From Anaspis maculata (taxonomy: Eukaryota > Arthropoda > Insecta > Coleoptera > Scraptiidae), in assembly GCA_949128115.1 (NCBI GenBank), contig OX421963.1, forward strand, positions 77,867,635 to 77,931,634: a DNA stretch of 64,000 bases, written 5' to 3'. The notes under the pieces were generated by a model. The model made no database searches. It worked only from the letters and a program-made list of their open reading frames with translations, and was not told the origin of the DNA. This document shows, piece by piece, positions 30,765 to 41,187 of this stretch (the stretch's first letter is position 1; each line of letters begins with the position of its first letter). The position numbers and the translations under genes are program-made.

Positions 30765-30941
30765 AGTCATTTACATCCACAGTGGGTGCGAGTGAGTAAG
30801 TGAACACTGGGGCGTTGCGGCGAAGAACGTGGAACTAGGATGGAAAGTATGAGCGAGAGTATGAGTCACTCTCAGTTATCCACGCTCCAAAGTGATCAAC
30901 TACTCACTCACACCCACTGTGGATGTGAATGAGTCACTCTC
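30765..30941. mobile_element. Palindromic MITE-like element
   Basis: GAGTCATTTACATCCACAGT at the left is repeated inverted as ACTGTGGATGTGAATGAGTC at the right with few mismatches; arms are about 55 bases. It lies upstream of the GST that starts at 30342. Confidence 0.6.
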
Positions 30942-31107
30942 AATTATGTCGATGCAATAGTATAGGTAGATGTGATTTTTACCAAAGGGCCACTCCAAAT
31001 TTTCTGAAACCTCAGCAAGTTCTGGAAATTAATCGGTAGTTTCTCAAAAGCAATATTTGAGCAGCAGGGAAAAAAACACCAGACAGATTTAAAATTGACA
31101 AAATGGG

Positions 31108-31113
31108 TTTATT
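31108..31113 (-). terminator. Polyadenylation signal candidate
   Basis: AATAAA on the minus strand about 220 bases beyond the stop at 31335. It supports a real transcript for the frame upstream. Confidence 0.45.
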
Positions 31114-31334
31114 CATCCAAAAATTGTAACGTAGTCATAAAGTCCGGGTAAGTATACTTACAGAAGCAAAAACAATTGAAAAAACAATTAAAACTGTATA
31201 AAACATACGACAAAAAGAAAAAACATTTATACCTACCTACTTTACGTCAAATGGCAGAGTTACGTTTTTTGTTTGTTCGGTTCAACTTGGATTCGCTTTT
31301 GCTCCCTTCAGTCTTCAGTAAACTAAACTTTTTT

Positions 31335-31990
31335 CTATTCGTGATGCAAAAAACCGAGATTGGTGAAGTACAGTTGGTTATTTATCCCAATTATGCCGTG
31401 ACTGGCCACGTACGTGAGCCTCAAACAACTGAACCTCGACAAGAACCTGTCGAAAGTATAAATACTCTGATCCACACCACACCTGCTGTTGTAAAACTTG
31501 TCGTAAGTTTGTCGGGCGAGGTTCAGAAACCTCCGGACGCCGTTCTGGTACATCTCCAGTTCCTGCACACCGTCGCGGTAATGCCGCAGAGCTTCCAAGA
31601 ATCGCATCTCTTCCGGTGTCTGAAAATCACGCGCCTCGATCGCTTCTTTCACGAAATTGGTCTGTGTTTTCAGATCGTATTCGATGTTGTAATGCACATC
31701 AATGGGTTCAACTCGATACTTGCGTCGCAAGTTTATGGCTAACAGCCTCTTGACCGTTTCGAAGTTTCTTTTGCGCCAGCTACTCTTCTCATAGATGGCC
31801 CAGAACGTGTCGTTGAGTTTGTTGTCGATTTGATCGAGGAGAACGTTGTTTCCGCTGCAAATTTGTTGAGCTAGAGTGGCTATACTGAAGGTTTTGGACT
31901 TTTGGAAGCTTACAATTGTTCGATGGCGGGGTTCATCTTTGAAATGTGCAAGCTTTGAGCACTGGCAATAAGTACGACACTCTCGTAAAG
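31335..31990 (-). CDS. Uncharacterised protein, probable 3' terminal exon
   Basis: A minus-strand frame of about 218 codons without an ATG near its start. It is preceded by a pyrimidine-rich TTTATTTCGTAG acceptor-like end at 31991, so I read it as a last exon. The product is mostly helical and charged, with stretches such as Y-R-V-E-P-I-D-V-H-Y-N-I-E-Y-D-L, F-Q-T-P-E-E-M-R-F-L-E-A-L-R-H-Y and Y-D-K-F-Y-N-S-R-C-G. The codon pattern looks protein-like, and the opposite-strand frame is its shadow. A possible upstream exon lies at 32150-32280 (Q-F-K-H-Q-I-E-W-F-K-A-N-Y-D-L) but the join is unproven. I do not recognise the family and assign no function. It has a plausible AATAAA downstream and is the only non-GST, non-transposon gene candidate in the window. 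Confidence 0.5.
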
Positions 31991-32529
31991 CTACGAAATA
32001 AAGTAGATAATGAAAGAGTCTAAGTTTGTTGTTTTTGCTAAAATTAATCCTATTTCTTTGCAAACACTATTTCATTTTACTACGTACCTATACGCACAAT
32101 TATGCTGCTACCTATTCGAAAAAGAATTGACCATCGCGGCTCAGAAGATGTAGGTACCAAACTGAAGAATTTTGTCTAAAGTCAGGTCATAGTTGGCTTT
32201 GAACCATTCAATTTGATGTTTGAATTGTGAAAATCGGGCGACCACTGACAAAAACAACGATTTTAGGATTCTACAGCTCTGGCCATTTTTCGAGCTGCTT
32301 TCTATATCATTAGGGTAAAGTGGGGCGCGCTTGTACTTATGTCTACAGGGAGGTACACTGGCAGACAAAAGTTTGGAACAAAACATGCTAGTTTTCAATT
32401 TAAAATTGCACACTCTATTACGTGACGGTCGTAAGTTGAACTCAAAAACTGACTGAAGTTTTCAGAAGTAGAGTGAGAGTGGTTTCAACTTCTTGGCCGC
32501 CCTTGTAAGCTGTATACAGGCTGTTAGGC

Positions 32530-33400
32530 GTGACCGGACAATTCGTCCTGCGGACAATTCGTAGCGGACAATTCGTCTCGCGGACAATTCGTCCCGCGGA
32601 CAATGCGTCTCACGGACAATTCGTCGCAAAATAATGTTTTGCCCTTTGTCTTAACTTTAACAAGTCTCTTTGTCTTTCCTCGTTGCTTTTCAAACTTTAA
32701 TAAGCCCCCATATTCCTTTTTGTAGTATTTGGAGCCCTACACCGCACCCTGGTTTTTTGATGTCTTTGAAGCTCTGCTTAGTCCTCTTGCATCATTCCGA
32801 GAATTTTTGCTAGTACACCAAGCTTTGGGAGCACCAATAAGCCCCTTATACTTTCATGAGATATTTGGCCCCTATCGGGCCCCTCATCTTCTCTAGTGTA
32901 ATATTTGAGCTCTAATGAGTCCTCTCATGTTTTTCATTGCTTTCAGATTTCCATAAGGCGCCTTTTGCAGTCTTGTGTTATCAAGAGCTCCACTGTGCCC
33001 CCTTATTCAACTGTATTCAACGTAATTTGAAGCCTTGCTGAGCCCCCTTGCATTTTCCATAAATTCCGGAGCAGCAAGCAGCGTTATGCCGTCATGGCAT
33101 ATTGAAGCCCTATCGGGCCCCATTGTGCTTTCAGGTGTAGTTGGAGCCCCGCTGAGCCTCCTTATGTTTTTACATGACTTTCGGAGTAGGTACCAGTAAA
33201 CTCCATTTCGCGTTATTTTGTTATACAGAGCTCCATGGGGCCCCCTTGTGTCTTCAATACCGGTTCTGCAACAAGTTCTGTTGAGCCTCCTTGCACTTTT
33301 ACTAGGCTTTCGGAGCACTAGTAACTTCCTTGTGCCTTTATATTACATAAAGGTACAAGGCTCAGTAGCGTACACGTATGCGTCGTGTGTAGACGTTCGT
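32530..33400. repeat. Satellite-like block B with GGACAATTCGTC tandem repeats
   Basis: 32535-32628 holds about six units of a 15- to 16-bp motif (CGGACAATTCGTCxCG). It is followed by about 770 bp of the same GAGCCC/CCCCTTGTG/CTTTCGGAG vocabulary as 10330-11440. This is the second copy of that repeat family; here the short tandem array is longer. Confidence 0.75.
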
Positions 33401-33450
33401 TGGGCGAGCGATAATCATAGTTCTAGTATAATTATATCAATTGAAACAAA

Positions 33451-34062
33451 ATGGGTGGTCCAGATGCTTCTAGCAGAACTCGAAAAGGTTCTGCGCCTAA
33501 ATTGGACGATGAAGTGTCCACTATGCAGAAGATGGTCGAGAAGTTACTAACCTCGGAGGTATTTACGGCAAAATTGGTCGATACCTTTGTGAAGAGAATC
33601 ACTCAAAAACTTAACTTCCAAGAGCTCCAAATAAAGGTCAACGCACATTAAGAAACGCAATCAAAGGCTGAAGAAATGTTTGATTCCATGGATCAAAATT
33701 CAAGACGCAACAACCTATGCTTTTATGTAACAAAACAAGAAGAAAAAGCTGAAACAAAAAAAGAGGACCCGGAAAACATGCTCATTAACATTTGTAATGT
33801 GCATCTTGGCTTGGATATTTCCCAGCGGGACATCGACTATTGCTATCAAATGTATTCCAAGAAGGGTGGTTCAGGACCCCTGATGGTGAGAATGTGCAGA
33901 AATTCAACGAAACAAATTATTTATCGCAACAAGAAGAAATTGAAAAACACTGGCATTGTTATCAGAGAAGATCTCACACCAGTACGACTGGAGACATTGA
34001 AGTTATCTTTTCAGCAATTTGGTCGTGAGAATGTATGGAACAAAAAAATGGGAAAATTGTGA
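33451..34062 (+). pseudogene. LINE ORF1 protein, broken
   Basis: Two consecutive frames (33451-33651 and 33676-34062) separated by a TAA encode a LINE ORF1-like protein. The first part is a heptad-like segment (M-Q-K-M-V-E-K-L-L) and the second has S-R-R-N-N-L-C-F, Y-R-N-K-K-K-L-K-N-T-G-I and I-R-E-D-L-T-P-V-R. The last two blocks are typical of L1/CR1/jockey-type ORF1 RNA-binding proteins. The stop makes it non-functional. It should belong with the RT remains at 36009-38435, from which it is now separated by DNA elements. Confidence 0.75.
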
Positions 34063-34187
34063 TAAAACATCAGAACAAGATCCATCGATTTATTAGTCAA
34101 TCTGAAATTGTTAATATGTTTCTCCTATAGCATAAATGATTCTAACTCGCTCTTTTTCTTCTTCTGTACTTTGTTTATGTAGCAAAA

Positions 34188-34362
34188 ACGGTGGATTTCG
34201 AAGTTGAGGTGGGTGGGAGTGAGGGAGCCAAAGATGGAAATCCGCCAATGTATGTTTTAGATGTCCCCCTCAATATAAAAATCGACCTGTTCGAGCTTTT
34301 TTCAAAAAAATTAATTGAAATGCCCGAAAACCCCTCTGTTCTGTTTTCGTTGGGCCATCCTG
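34188..34362. mobile_element. MITE fragment related to 39630-40716
   Basis: The right-hand part matches the right arm of the 39630-40716 element and ends TTGGGCCATCCTG followed by TA (34363-34364). The left arm is missing. Confidence 0.7.
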
Positions 34363-34506
34363 TAAACATGTCTCAAAACCAGCGAATGCCGCTAATGGGT
34401 CAGAAGGTAGTTTTAAGATAATACTCAAAATACCTGAATGCAAAAAGAAGGCTTTTCTAATATCATGAACCAATCAGGAAGATTAGGTTTTGCTGGCAAT
34501 GATATA

Positions 34507-35965
34507 GTTGCAGCGGTACGCTAGCAAAATGACCCTGATTCTGCATTTTGTGATACTGCAATGAAATTTGGCATATGCCAACTACGTAGAATTTCAAGTG
34601 ATTTGACCCGCAGCACTCAAAAATTTGTTCATTAGGGGGCGACTGGGGGCCCCTCCAAATTTCAAGATGTCAGTGTTTTTACCATGCACCATTCAGTACC
34701 GCCCTATCTACCGTACAGGTCCTAAACAACTTTGTTCTTGACCATCATAACATTTTTCGTCATGTCAATTCCATTCTTCTTACAGAAAAAAATTATTTCT
34801 TTGTCTGGTCAACAAGTCGAGAAATATATATTTTTTTGGACCACAAATAGATTGTTGAGTCGTTTTTGTGTGATCATCGATAAATCCGCATCCCCTCAAT
34901 TCATTTATGGAAACAAAAGTTTTGCTGTTCTATTCTTCAACGAACCGAACACAACGGGTGACCTCAACTTATTATTATTTTCAACATTACCTATTTCAAT
35001 GTTTTATCCCTGAAAATATGATTATTATTGTACTAATATATAGCTTGAAGTTTTCTTCAACGGTTTGGATGATGAAACGACCTCAGATTCCACCTGGAAG
35101 CCGTGCATATTAATTTTTCTGCAAGGCCGTCAAATTTGGCATTTTTGATTTTCTACCGGGAGCGGCCAAAATGTCAATACACACCACTCCGCCCAAGAGC
35201 ACCGGTTGCGGTACTTTCGCACCAACTCTCATTTCAGTATCACAAAATGCAAAATTGTTAGGCGTGAATATCGTTTTCCGCTAGAGCAAACCGGTGCTCT
35301 TGGGCGGAGTGGTGTGTATTGACATTTTGGCCGCTCCCGCTAGAAAATCAAAAATGCCAAATTTGACGGCCTTGCAGAAAAATTATTATGTACGGCTTCC
35401 AGGTGAAATCTGAGGCAGTTTCATCATCCACATCGTTGAAGAGCACTTCAAGCTGTATATTAGTATAACAATAATCATACTTACCGAGGTAAAACATTGA
35501 AAAAGGTAATGTTGAAAATAATGGTAAGTTGAAGTCACTTGTTGAAAAATAGCACTGCAAAAGTTTTCTTTTCATAAATGAATCAAGGGGAAGCGGATTC
35601 ATCGATGATCGCACAAAAACTACTCAACAATCTATTGGTGGTCCAAAAAAAATTATTTTTCAATTTGTTGACCAGGCAAAGAAATTATTTTTTTTTCTAT
35701 AAGAAGAATGGAATTGACATGACGAAAAATGCTATGATGGTCAAGAACAAAGCTGTTTAGGTTCTGTACGGTAGATAGGGCGGTACTGAATGGCGCATGG
35801 GAAAAATTCGGACATCTTGAAATTTTGAGGGGCCCCCAGTCGCCCCCTAATGGACAAATTTTTGAGTGCTGCGGGTCAAATCACTTGGAATTTTATGTAG
35901 TTTGCATATGCCAAATTTCATTGCAGTATCACAAAATGCAGAATCAAAAAGCGTACCGCTGCAAC
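34507..35965. mobile_element. Complete giant foldback element, copy B
   Basis: Termini GTTGCAGCGGTACGC and GCGTACCGCTGCAAC are inverted repeats flanked by TA. The arms are about 700 bp each and nearly the whole element is palindromic around about 35245. Same family as 2398-3518. No transposase frame is present. Confidence 0.85.
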
Positions 35966-36008
35966 TAATAGCATAAACAACACATATAACAACTTTTCAT
36001 CGGCAACA

Positions 36009-38435
36009 GTGGAGTGTTCCAGATTCTTGGGCTTATGCAAGCATATTCAAATTTATCACGATAATCGTTCGCACAGAAATTTTTGGTTTGATGAAGAATG
36101 TAAAATTCAAAAGAAAACAGTCCGGCGCTTCTTTCGGGAATGGAAGAGGAAACATTTTAAAAGGAAAGATAGAATAACATACATTGCTGAAAAGAATAAA
36201 TATGAATCACTCATTGTTGCAAAGAAAAGAGAATATAGAGAGAAGATAGCGTGTAAATTCAACAATACGAGGGACCCTCAACAATTCTGGCAGGCATATA
36301 GAGGCATCACCGCTGTAGGAAGAAGACAACCGAATACCAAATTATCCTTGGAAGATCTAGGAAAATATCACTCCGAATTTTACAGTGCACAACCGCCTCT
36401 TGTAACTTCCAACTTTGCTGATGTCCGACACCCATTCCTAGACAAAGAAATTGATAAAACTGAAATAGTTACAGCTATTTCACGTACAAAGACGGGAAAA
36501 GCACCTGGCAGTGATGGGATAACATACGAGGTTTACAGAGCACTGCCTCCAGAATGGGTTGAATATTTGAGGTTTTTGTTCAATCAGATTTTGCAAACAG
36601 AAAAAGTGCCAAAGGAATGGGGAAATATAAAATTACAACACCTATATAAAAAAGGCGACCCGCATTTAGTTGAAACTTATAGACCCATAGCCCTTTTGAA
36701 CAGCGTTTGTAAAATCTTCACTTCAATACTGAATAATAGAATAATAACCTACGCGGAAAGCGCCAGAATACTGCCGGAAAGTCAGGGTGGTTTTAGGAAG
36801 AACAGGTTTTGCCAGGACAACATTTTTGTGCTAGATAGTGTTCGCGTTGTTCGTTGATTTCCGAAAGGCGTTCGACTCTGTTGATCATGTTCTCTTGTGG
36901 CAGGAACTTTTCAATAGGGGGGTGAGTTCAAAATTGATAAGGGTAATTGAAGACTTATACAGCAGTGCAACTGTTTTGCTAGAGAATGGCTCGGGTAGAA
37001 AGGAATGCATGAAGATCACGAAACAGATCTATTAACAGGCCTAGAAAAATATCTTATGAGTGCGGGTGCGAAAGGAGTCACTTTAGATGGGGAAGATGAT
37101 ATATTATTACTACAATATGCAGATGACATCGTTATATTGTCAGATTCGCCTATCTCTCTGCAAAGAAATATGAATATCCTTGACCAATACTGTAAAGAAA
37201 TGAAGCTTGACTTAAAACATGAGAAATCAAAAAATCCTAATTTTTAGGAGATGACCAAACACTGCACAGGGTTCTTTTTTCATTGGCGACAAGGAAATTG
37301 AGGTACCTATATAGTAAAAAAGTACCAATACCTGGGAATGACTTTTCATTTTAATGGCTCATTCGCAGAGCATTCCAAATCAGTAATTAGCAAAAGTAGC
37401 TCTACGGGGGGTGTTACCTATTAGGGGAATAATCAGCAGGACCGGAATCACAGATTGGGATGCCATAAAAAGCTCTACCGTACTACTTTTGCTGCTACTT
37501 TCACATATTGTATTGCAACATGGGGTATGAAACATTTACCAGAACTAGAAAGGTTACAAATGGGTTTTTCCAAGAGACTGTTTTACTTGAAGCAGAATAC
37601 AGCAAGTCACATTCTAAGAACGGAAATACATGTTGATGGAATGGTTGTCATTTTGATCAAAGAAATCTTGTTTTTTATAAAAAGAATCTGCACGATGCCC
37701 AAAAATCGGTACCCCGTACGAGCGCTACAACGTCTTGTTTCGCTTCATGGTACGGGAGCTTTGGACAGGTACAATTTGTGTAGTCAGTTTCTAACTCTTT
37801 TGGACTCCATGGATGTCTGACTTGGCTGTCAAAAAATGTTTGCCATCACTGGGAAAGAAATTTAGACAATCCTTGTGCAGGTGGAGAGGGTGTGTAGGGA
37901 TTCAGACTGGAACGCCGTGTTGATATCAGTGAATAATCCTAACTATAAATACATAAACTCTATAACAACAAGCCAGTGTGATCTCTACAAGACGGGCGTT
38001 CTCCTATACCTGAAAAGACTCTTCATGCAGCTCAGAACGTCGTATAACACTAGTATGCGTTTATACTATGGTGGAGTTACCTATTGTATTGATGCAGCGG
38101 AGATATGTATTTAGTATGTGTAATCTAAGGAAAAAAAAAACATTAGATCACATCCTCTTTGTATGTCCCATTTATGCCAAATTTAGGCACGTGTTTGCGG
38201 GATGGAACAGGAATGTGGATAGGATAATGATGGAAACGGACGAGAGGACCATTAAGACCGTGTGGGTGCTTAAGGTGCTTCCCTGCAATGGTGGGGCTTG
38301 GATTTGCTGTATTTTTTTTAAGAAGTTTGTTTATTTTGTCATTTTTGTCATTGTTTTCTCGATTCTTGTTTTGTTTCACTGTAAATATATCACTTATATT
38401 ATCGGGCTCCTTGCTCTTGATTGTAAAAATTAAGA
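36009..38435 (+). pseudogene. LINE reverse transcriptase, degraded
   Basis: Successive frames 36009-36857, 36838-37035, 37005-37247, 37455-37820 and 38068-38433 cover a non-LTR RT. It has K-T-G-K-A-P-G-S-D-G-I (motif 0/1 region), Y-R-P-I-A-L-L-N-S, E-S-Q-G-G-F-R-K-N-R, F-V-D-F-R-K-A-F-D-S-V-D (palm A), Y-A-D-D at 37116-37127 and a late C-x-x-x-K-K-x-L-D-H-I-L-F-V-C knuckle-like motif. Frame changes fall at about 36840, 37010 (where the G-V-R-Q-G-type block is lost) and 37250, with further stops. It is a dead copy; the exact LINE clade is uncertain. Confidence 0.85.
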
Positions 38436-38560
38436 GCAATAAACTATTTATTTATTTATTCATTAATCATTATTAACACCCAAACCCCTTCGCCTTCATT
38501 AGACACTATTGCTCTTTTCAGGCTTTTCCTAACTTCACAAACCCTGGTAGGTACCTACTT

Positions 38561-39274
38561 ATGGACAGGGAGCTGGTGCCTCAAAACTTACGTCATAAGG
38601 TACATGACTTTAACCCTGTAGGTCTAATGTGCGTTGAAAAGGTTGTTAAAAATTGCTTTGAAAATCCGGTCGTGAAACAAATTTTTTGGGGTCTTTCGGT
38701 CCATAAGACAAGATTGAAATTTTCAAAAAAGGACCAAAATTCATCAATTCCTTCACAGGCGTTTTGTTCACTAACCCACCAAGTACAAGTACAAGTACAA
38801 GTACAAGGAAGTACAGTTTGAGAAAAAAATTCCGATGTTGCACCCTGTAAGCGATGTATTATTAAACATTTTTGTGAACAGATTCGAAACCTGCGTAAAA
38901 ATTTACGTGAGAATCGTTTTTTATTCCCAAAATTAAGCCAAAGGAGAAGTCTCCAGGAGGAGGTGAATTTTGGCATTTTTTGAAAATTCCAAACTTGTCT
39001 TATGGACCGAGAGCCCCCAACAATTTTGTCTTGTGACCCGATTTTTTATTAAGGGGATGTTTCCACACAAAAGCCCGTTGGTTTCATTCATGTACCTTAT
39101 GACATACATTTTTGACATTTTTCGAAAATTGACAAGCCTATACCAGCCTAAAGCCCCCGGTCTAACATGTTAGACAAAGAAATTTTCAACAACCTTATCA
39201 ACGCACATTAGACCTACAGGGTTAAAATCATGTACTTTATGACGTAAGTTTTGAGGCACCAGCTTCCTGTCCAT
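38561..39274. mobile_element. TIR element, family C, copy 1
   Basis: ATGGACAGGGAGCTGGTGCC at the left end and its near-complement GGCACCAGCTTCCTGTCCAT at the right. Arms of over 80 bp include ACCCTGTAGGTCTAA in inverted orientation. The interior has a (GTACAA)n run at about 38779-38810. A larger, interrupted copy lies at 50890-54082. Confidence 0.75.
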
Positions 39275-39629
39275 TATTAAAAGTGAAAACAGTTCCCAGC
39301 CCGTTCCGCAACGATGCATGACGTGAACACCTTCGTCCTGAAGCCTAGAACTTGACCATAAGAAATAAGCTGAATTAACGATCAAATATCAAGTCCAAAG
39401 CCGACTCCGCAAGCGCGGGAGACGTAACAAAAACAACGAAGTTTATTCATATGACTGTACAAAAAACGCCGATTATATTACAAGTAATTTGTACTACACC
39501 ATCGGCATCGCCGCTATCTGCCGAAATACGGATGAATCCACAAACATGCGATCTCGACCTTGGATGACTACTACCTCGACTGCTACTCTGTCTACGTCTA
39601 CTGTTGAAGGAGTTAAGGACGGAGTTATA

Positions 39630-40716
39630 CAGGGTGGCCCAACGAAAACAGAACAGAGAGGTTTTCGGGCAGTTCACATTATTTTTTCGAAAAAAGCTCA
39701 GACAGGTCGATTTTTATATGGAGGGGGACATCTGAAACATACATTGGCAAATTTCTATCTTCAGCCCTCTCACCCCTATCCACCTCAACTTTAGAATTTC
39801 AAATGACACCATCTACTTTGCGATACATCAAATCAAAGAGAATCAAATTCCTTCTCTGAAAAAAATATTTTCAAAACTTTCAACCCCACCCCCCATCTTC
39901 CTAAATTTCTCTTACTGTCTCATTTTATATCCTCGACCCCTCAATTCTCTTCAATTCAATCAGCGTCGTCCTAAATAGCATCTTAGGAGAAAATTTTCGG
40001 TGGCGAAAAGTGTTACCCAAATTCACCCCTTTCCTCTCCCCCACCTCAATTTCAAAACTTGACAGACACCACCTAGTTTGTAATACATCGAATAAAAGGA
40101 AATTGATTTCTTTTTTCTGGAAACAATTTTTTTTAAATTTTCAACCCCTCTCCTGATAAATTGAACATTCGGAGTATTTTAGGGGGAAAGGGGACTTTTC
40201 GAAAATTCTGAAAATATTTTATTCAGAAAGAGAATTCAATTCCCTTCGATTTGATGGGTCACAAAGTAGGTCGTCTCATTTTAGATTTTGAAGTTGAGGT
40301 GGGGGAGTGAAGGGGTGAATTTGGGTGGCACTTTTTACACAGAAAATTTTCTCCCTCGATGCTGTGCAGGATGACGTCGACTGTACAGAAGAGAATGAAG
40401 AGATCAAAAATATTACATTGGAAACTCAATGTTTGGACAATTTTAGGAAGAAGGGGGGTGGAGTTGAAAATCATAGACATATTTTTTCAGAAAGAGAATT
40501 TAATTCTATTCAATTTGATGTATCGCAAAGTGAGTGGTGTCAATTGAGACTTCGAAGTTGGGCCGGGTGGGGGTGAGGGGGCTAAAGATAGAAATGCGCC
40601 AATGTATGTTTCAGATGTCCCCCTCAATATAAAAATCGACCTGTTCGAGCTTTTTTCAAAAAAATGAGGTGAAATGCCCGAAAACCCCTCTGTTCTGTTT
40701 TCGTTGGGCCACCCTG
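39630..40716. mobile_element. TIR/foldback element, TA target, CAGGGTGGCCCAACG ends
   Basis: Starts CAGGGTGGCCCAACGAAAAC and ends with its inverted form, flanked by TA (39628-39629 and 40717-40718). The arms extend about 220 bp, with internal inverted C/A-rich tracts. Resembles non-autonomous Tc1/mariner-type MITEs. No transposase is present. Confidence 0.8.
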
Positions 40717-40722
40717 TATTGT

Positions 40723-41003
40723 GGTAAAATAAGCGTTGCGGAATCAGTCCCTGTGGCTTTATTTCTTGACAGAATTTTACCATTTAGGTCTCTTTCGGAA
40801 GCTACAAAGATGTATTTCGGTTTGAGCCCATTGGCATTGACAAAATCCAAAAGTCATGAAAATGATCTTTCGATTTTAGAAATTCGAATGGGCTCAAACC
40901 AAAGTACATCTTTGTAGCTTTCGAAAAAGACCTGAATGGTAAGATTCTGTCAAGGAATAAACCCACATGGATTGATTCCGCAACGCTTATTTTGCCAAAA
41001 TAA
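40723..41003. mobile_element. Palindromic MITE
   Basis: GGTAAAATAAGCGTTGCGG at the left and CCGCAACGCTTATTTTGCC at the right; arms are about 130 bp with moderate divergence around a short centre. It directly follows the 39630-40716 element and lies about 185 bp upstream of a GST start. Confidence 0.75.
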
Positions 41004-41187
41004 CTAACTTCGTCCTTAACTCGAGGCACGCAGGCGATTTTTTAGGGGGAAGACTTGAAAAATAACGAATTGCGCAATAACAGCAACAAAGAAACCTAAT
41101 ACTTGATGACCATCGCCATTCATACCTAATATACCTTACTACACCTTACTAGGATCCAACTAGATTTTCGATTCAGTCAAGTTTACG

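Larger units (their letters stand above)
33418..38466 (+). mobile_element. Decayed LINE with nested DNA elements
   Basis: ORF1 remains (33451-34062), a MITE fragment (34188-34362), a complete foldback element (34507-35965), then RT remains (36009-38435) and a short A/T-rich tail with AATAAACTATTTATTTATTT at about 38438. An endonuclease domain is not seen between ORF1 and RT, so it was deleted or lost. The boundaries are approximate. Confidence 0.65.

Noticed and set aside
31176..31742. 188-codon + frame
   Set aside because: It is the antisense shadow of the more protein-like minus frame at 31335-31990.
32535..32628. CRISPR-like array
   Set aside because: Units are only 15-16 bp and contiguous, without spacers, in a eukaryotic context.
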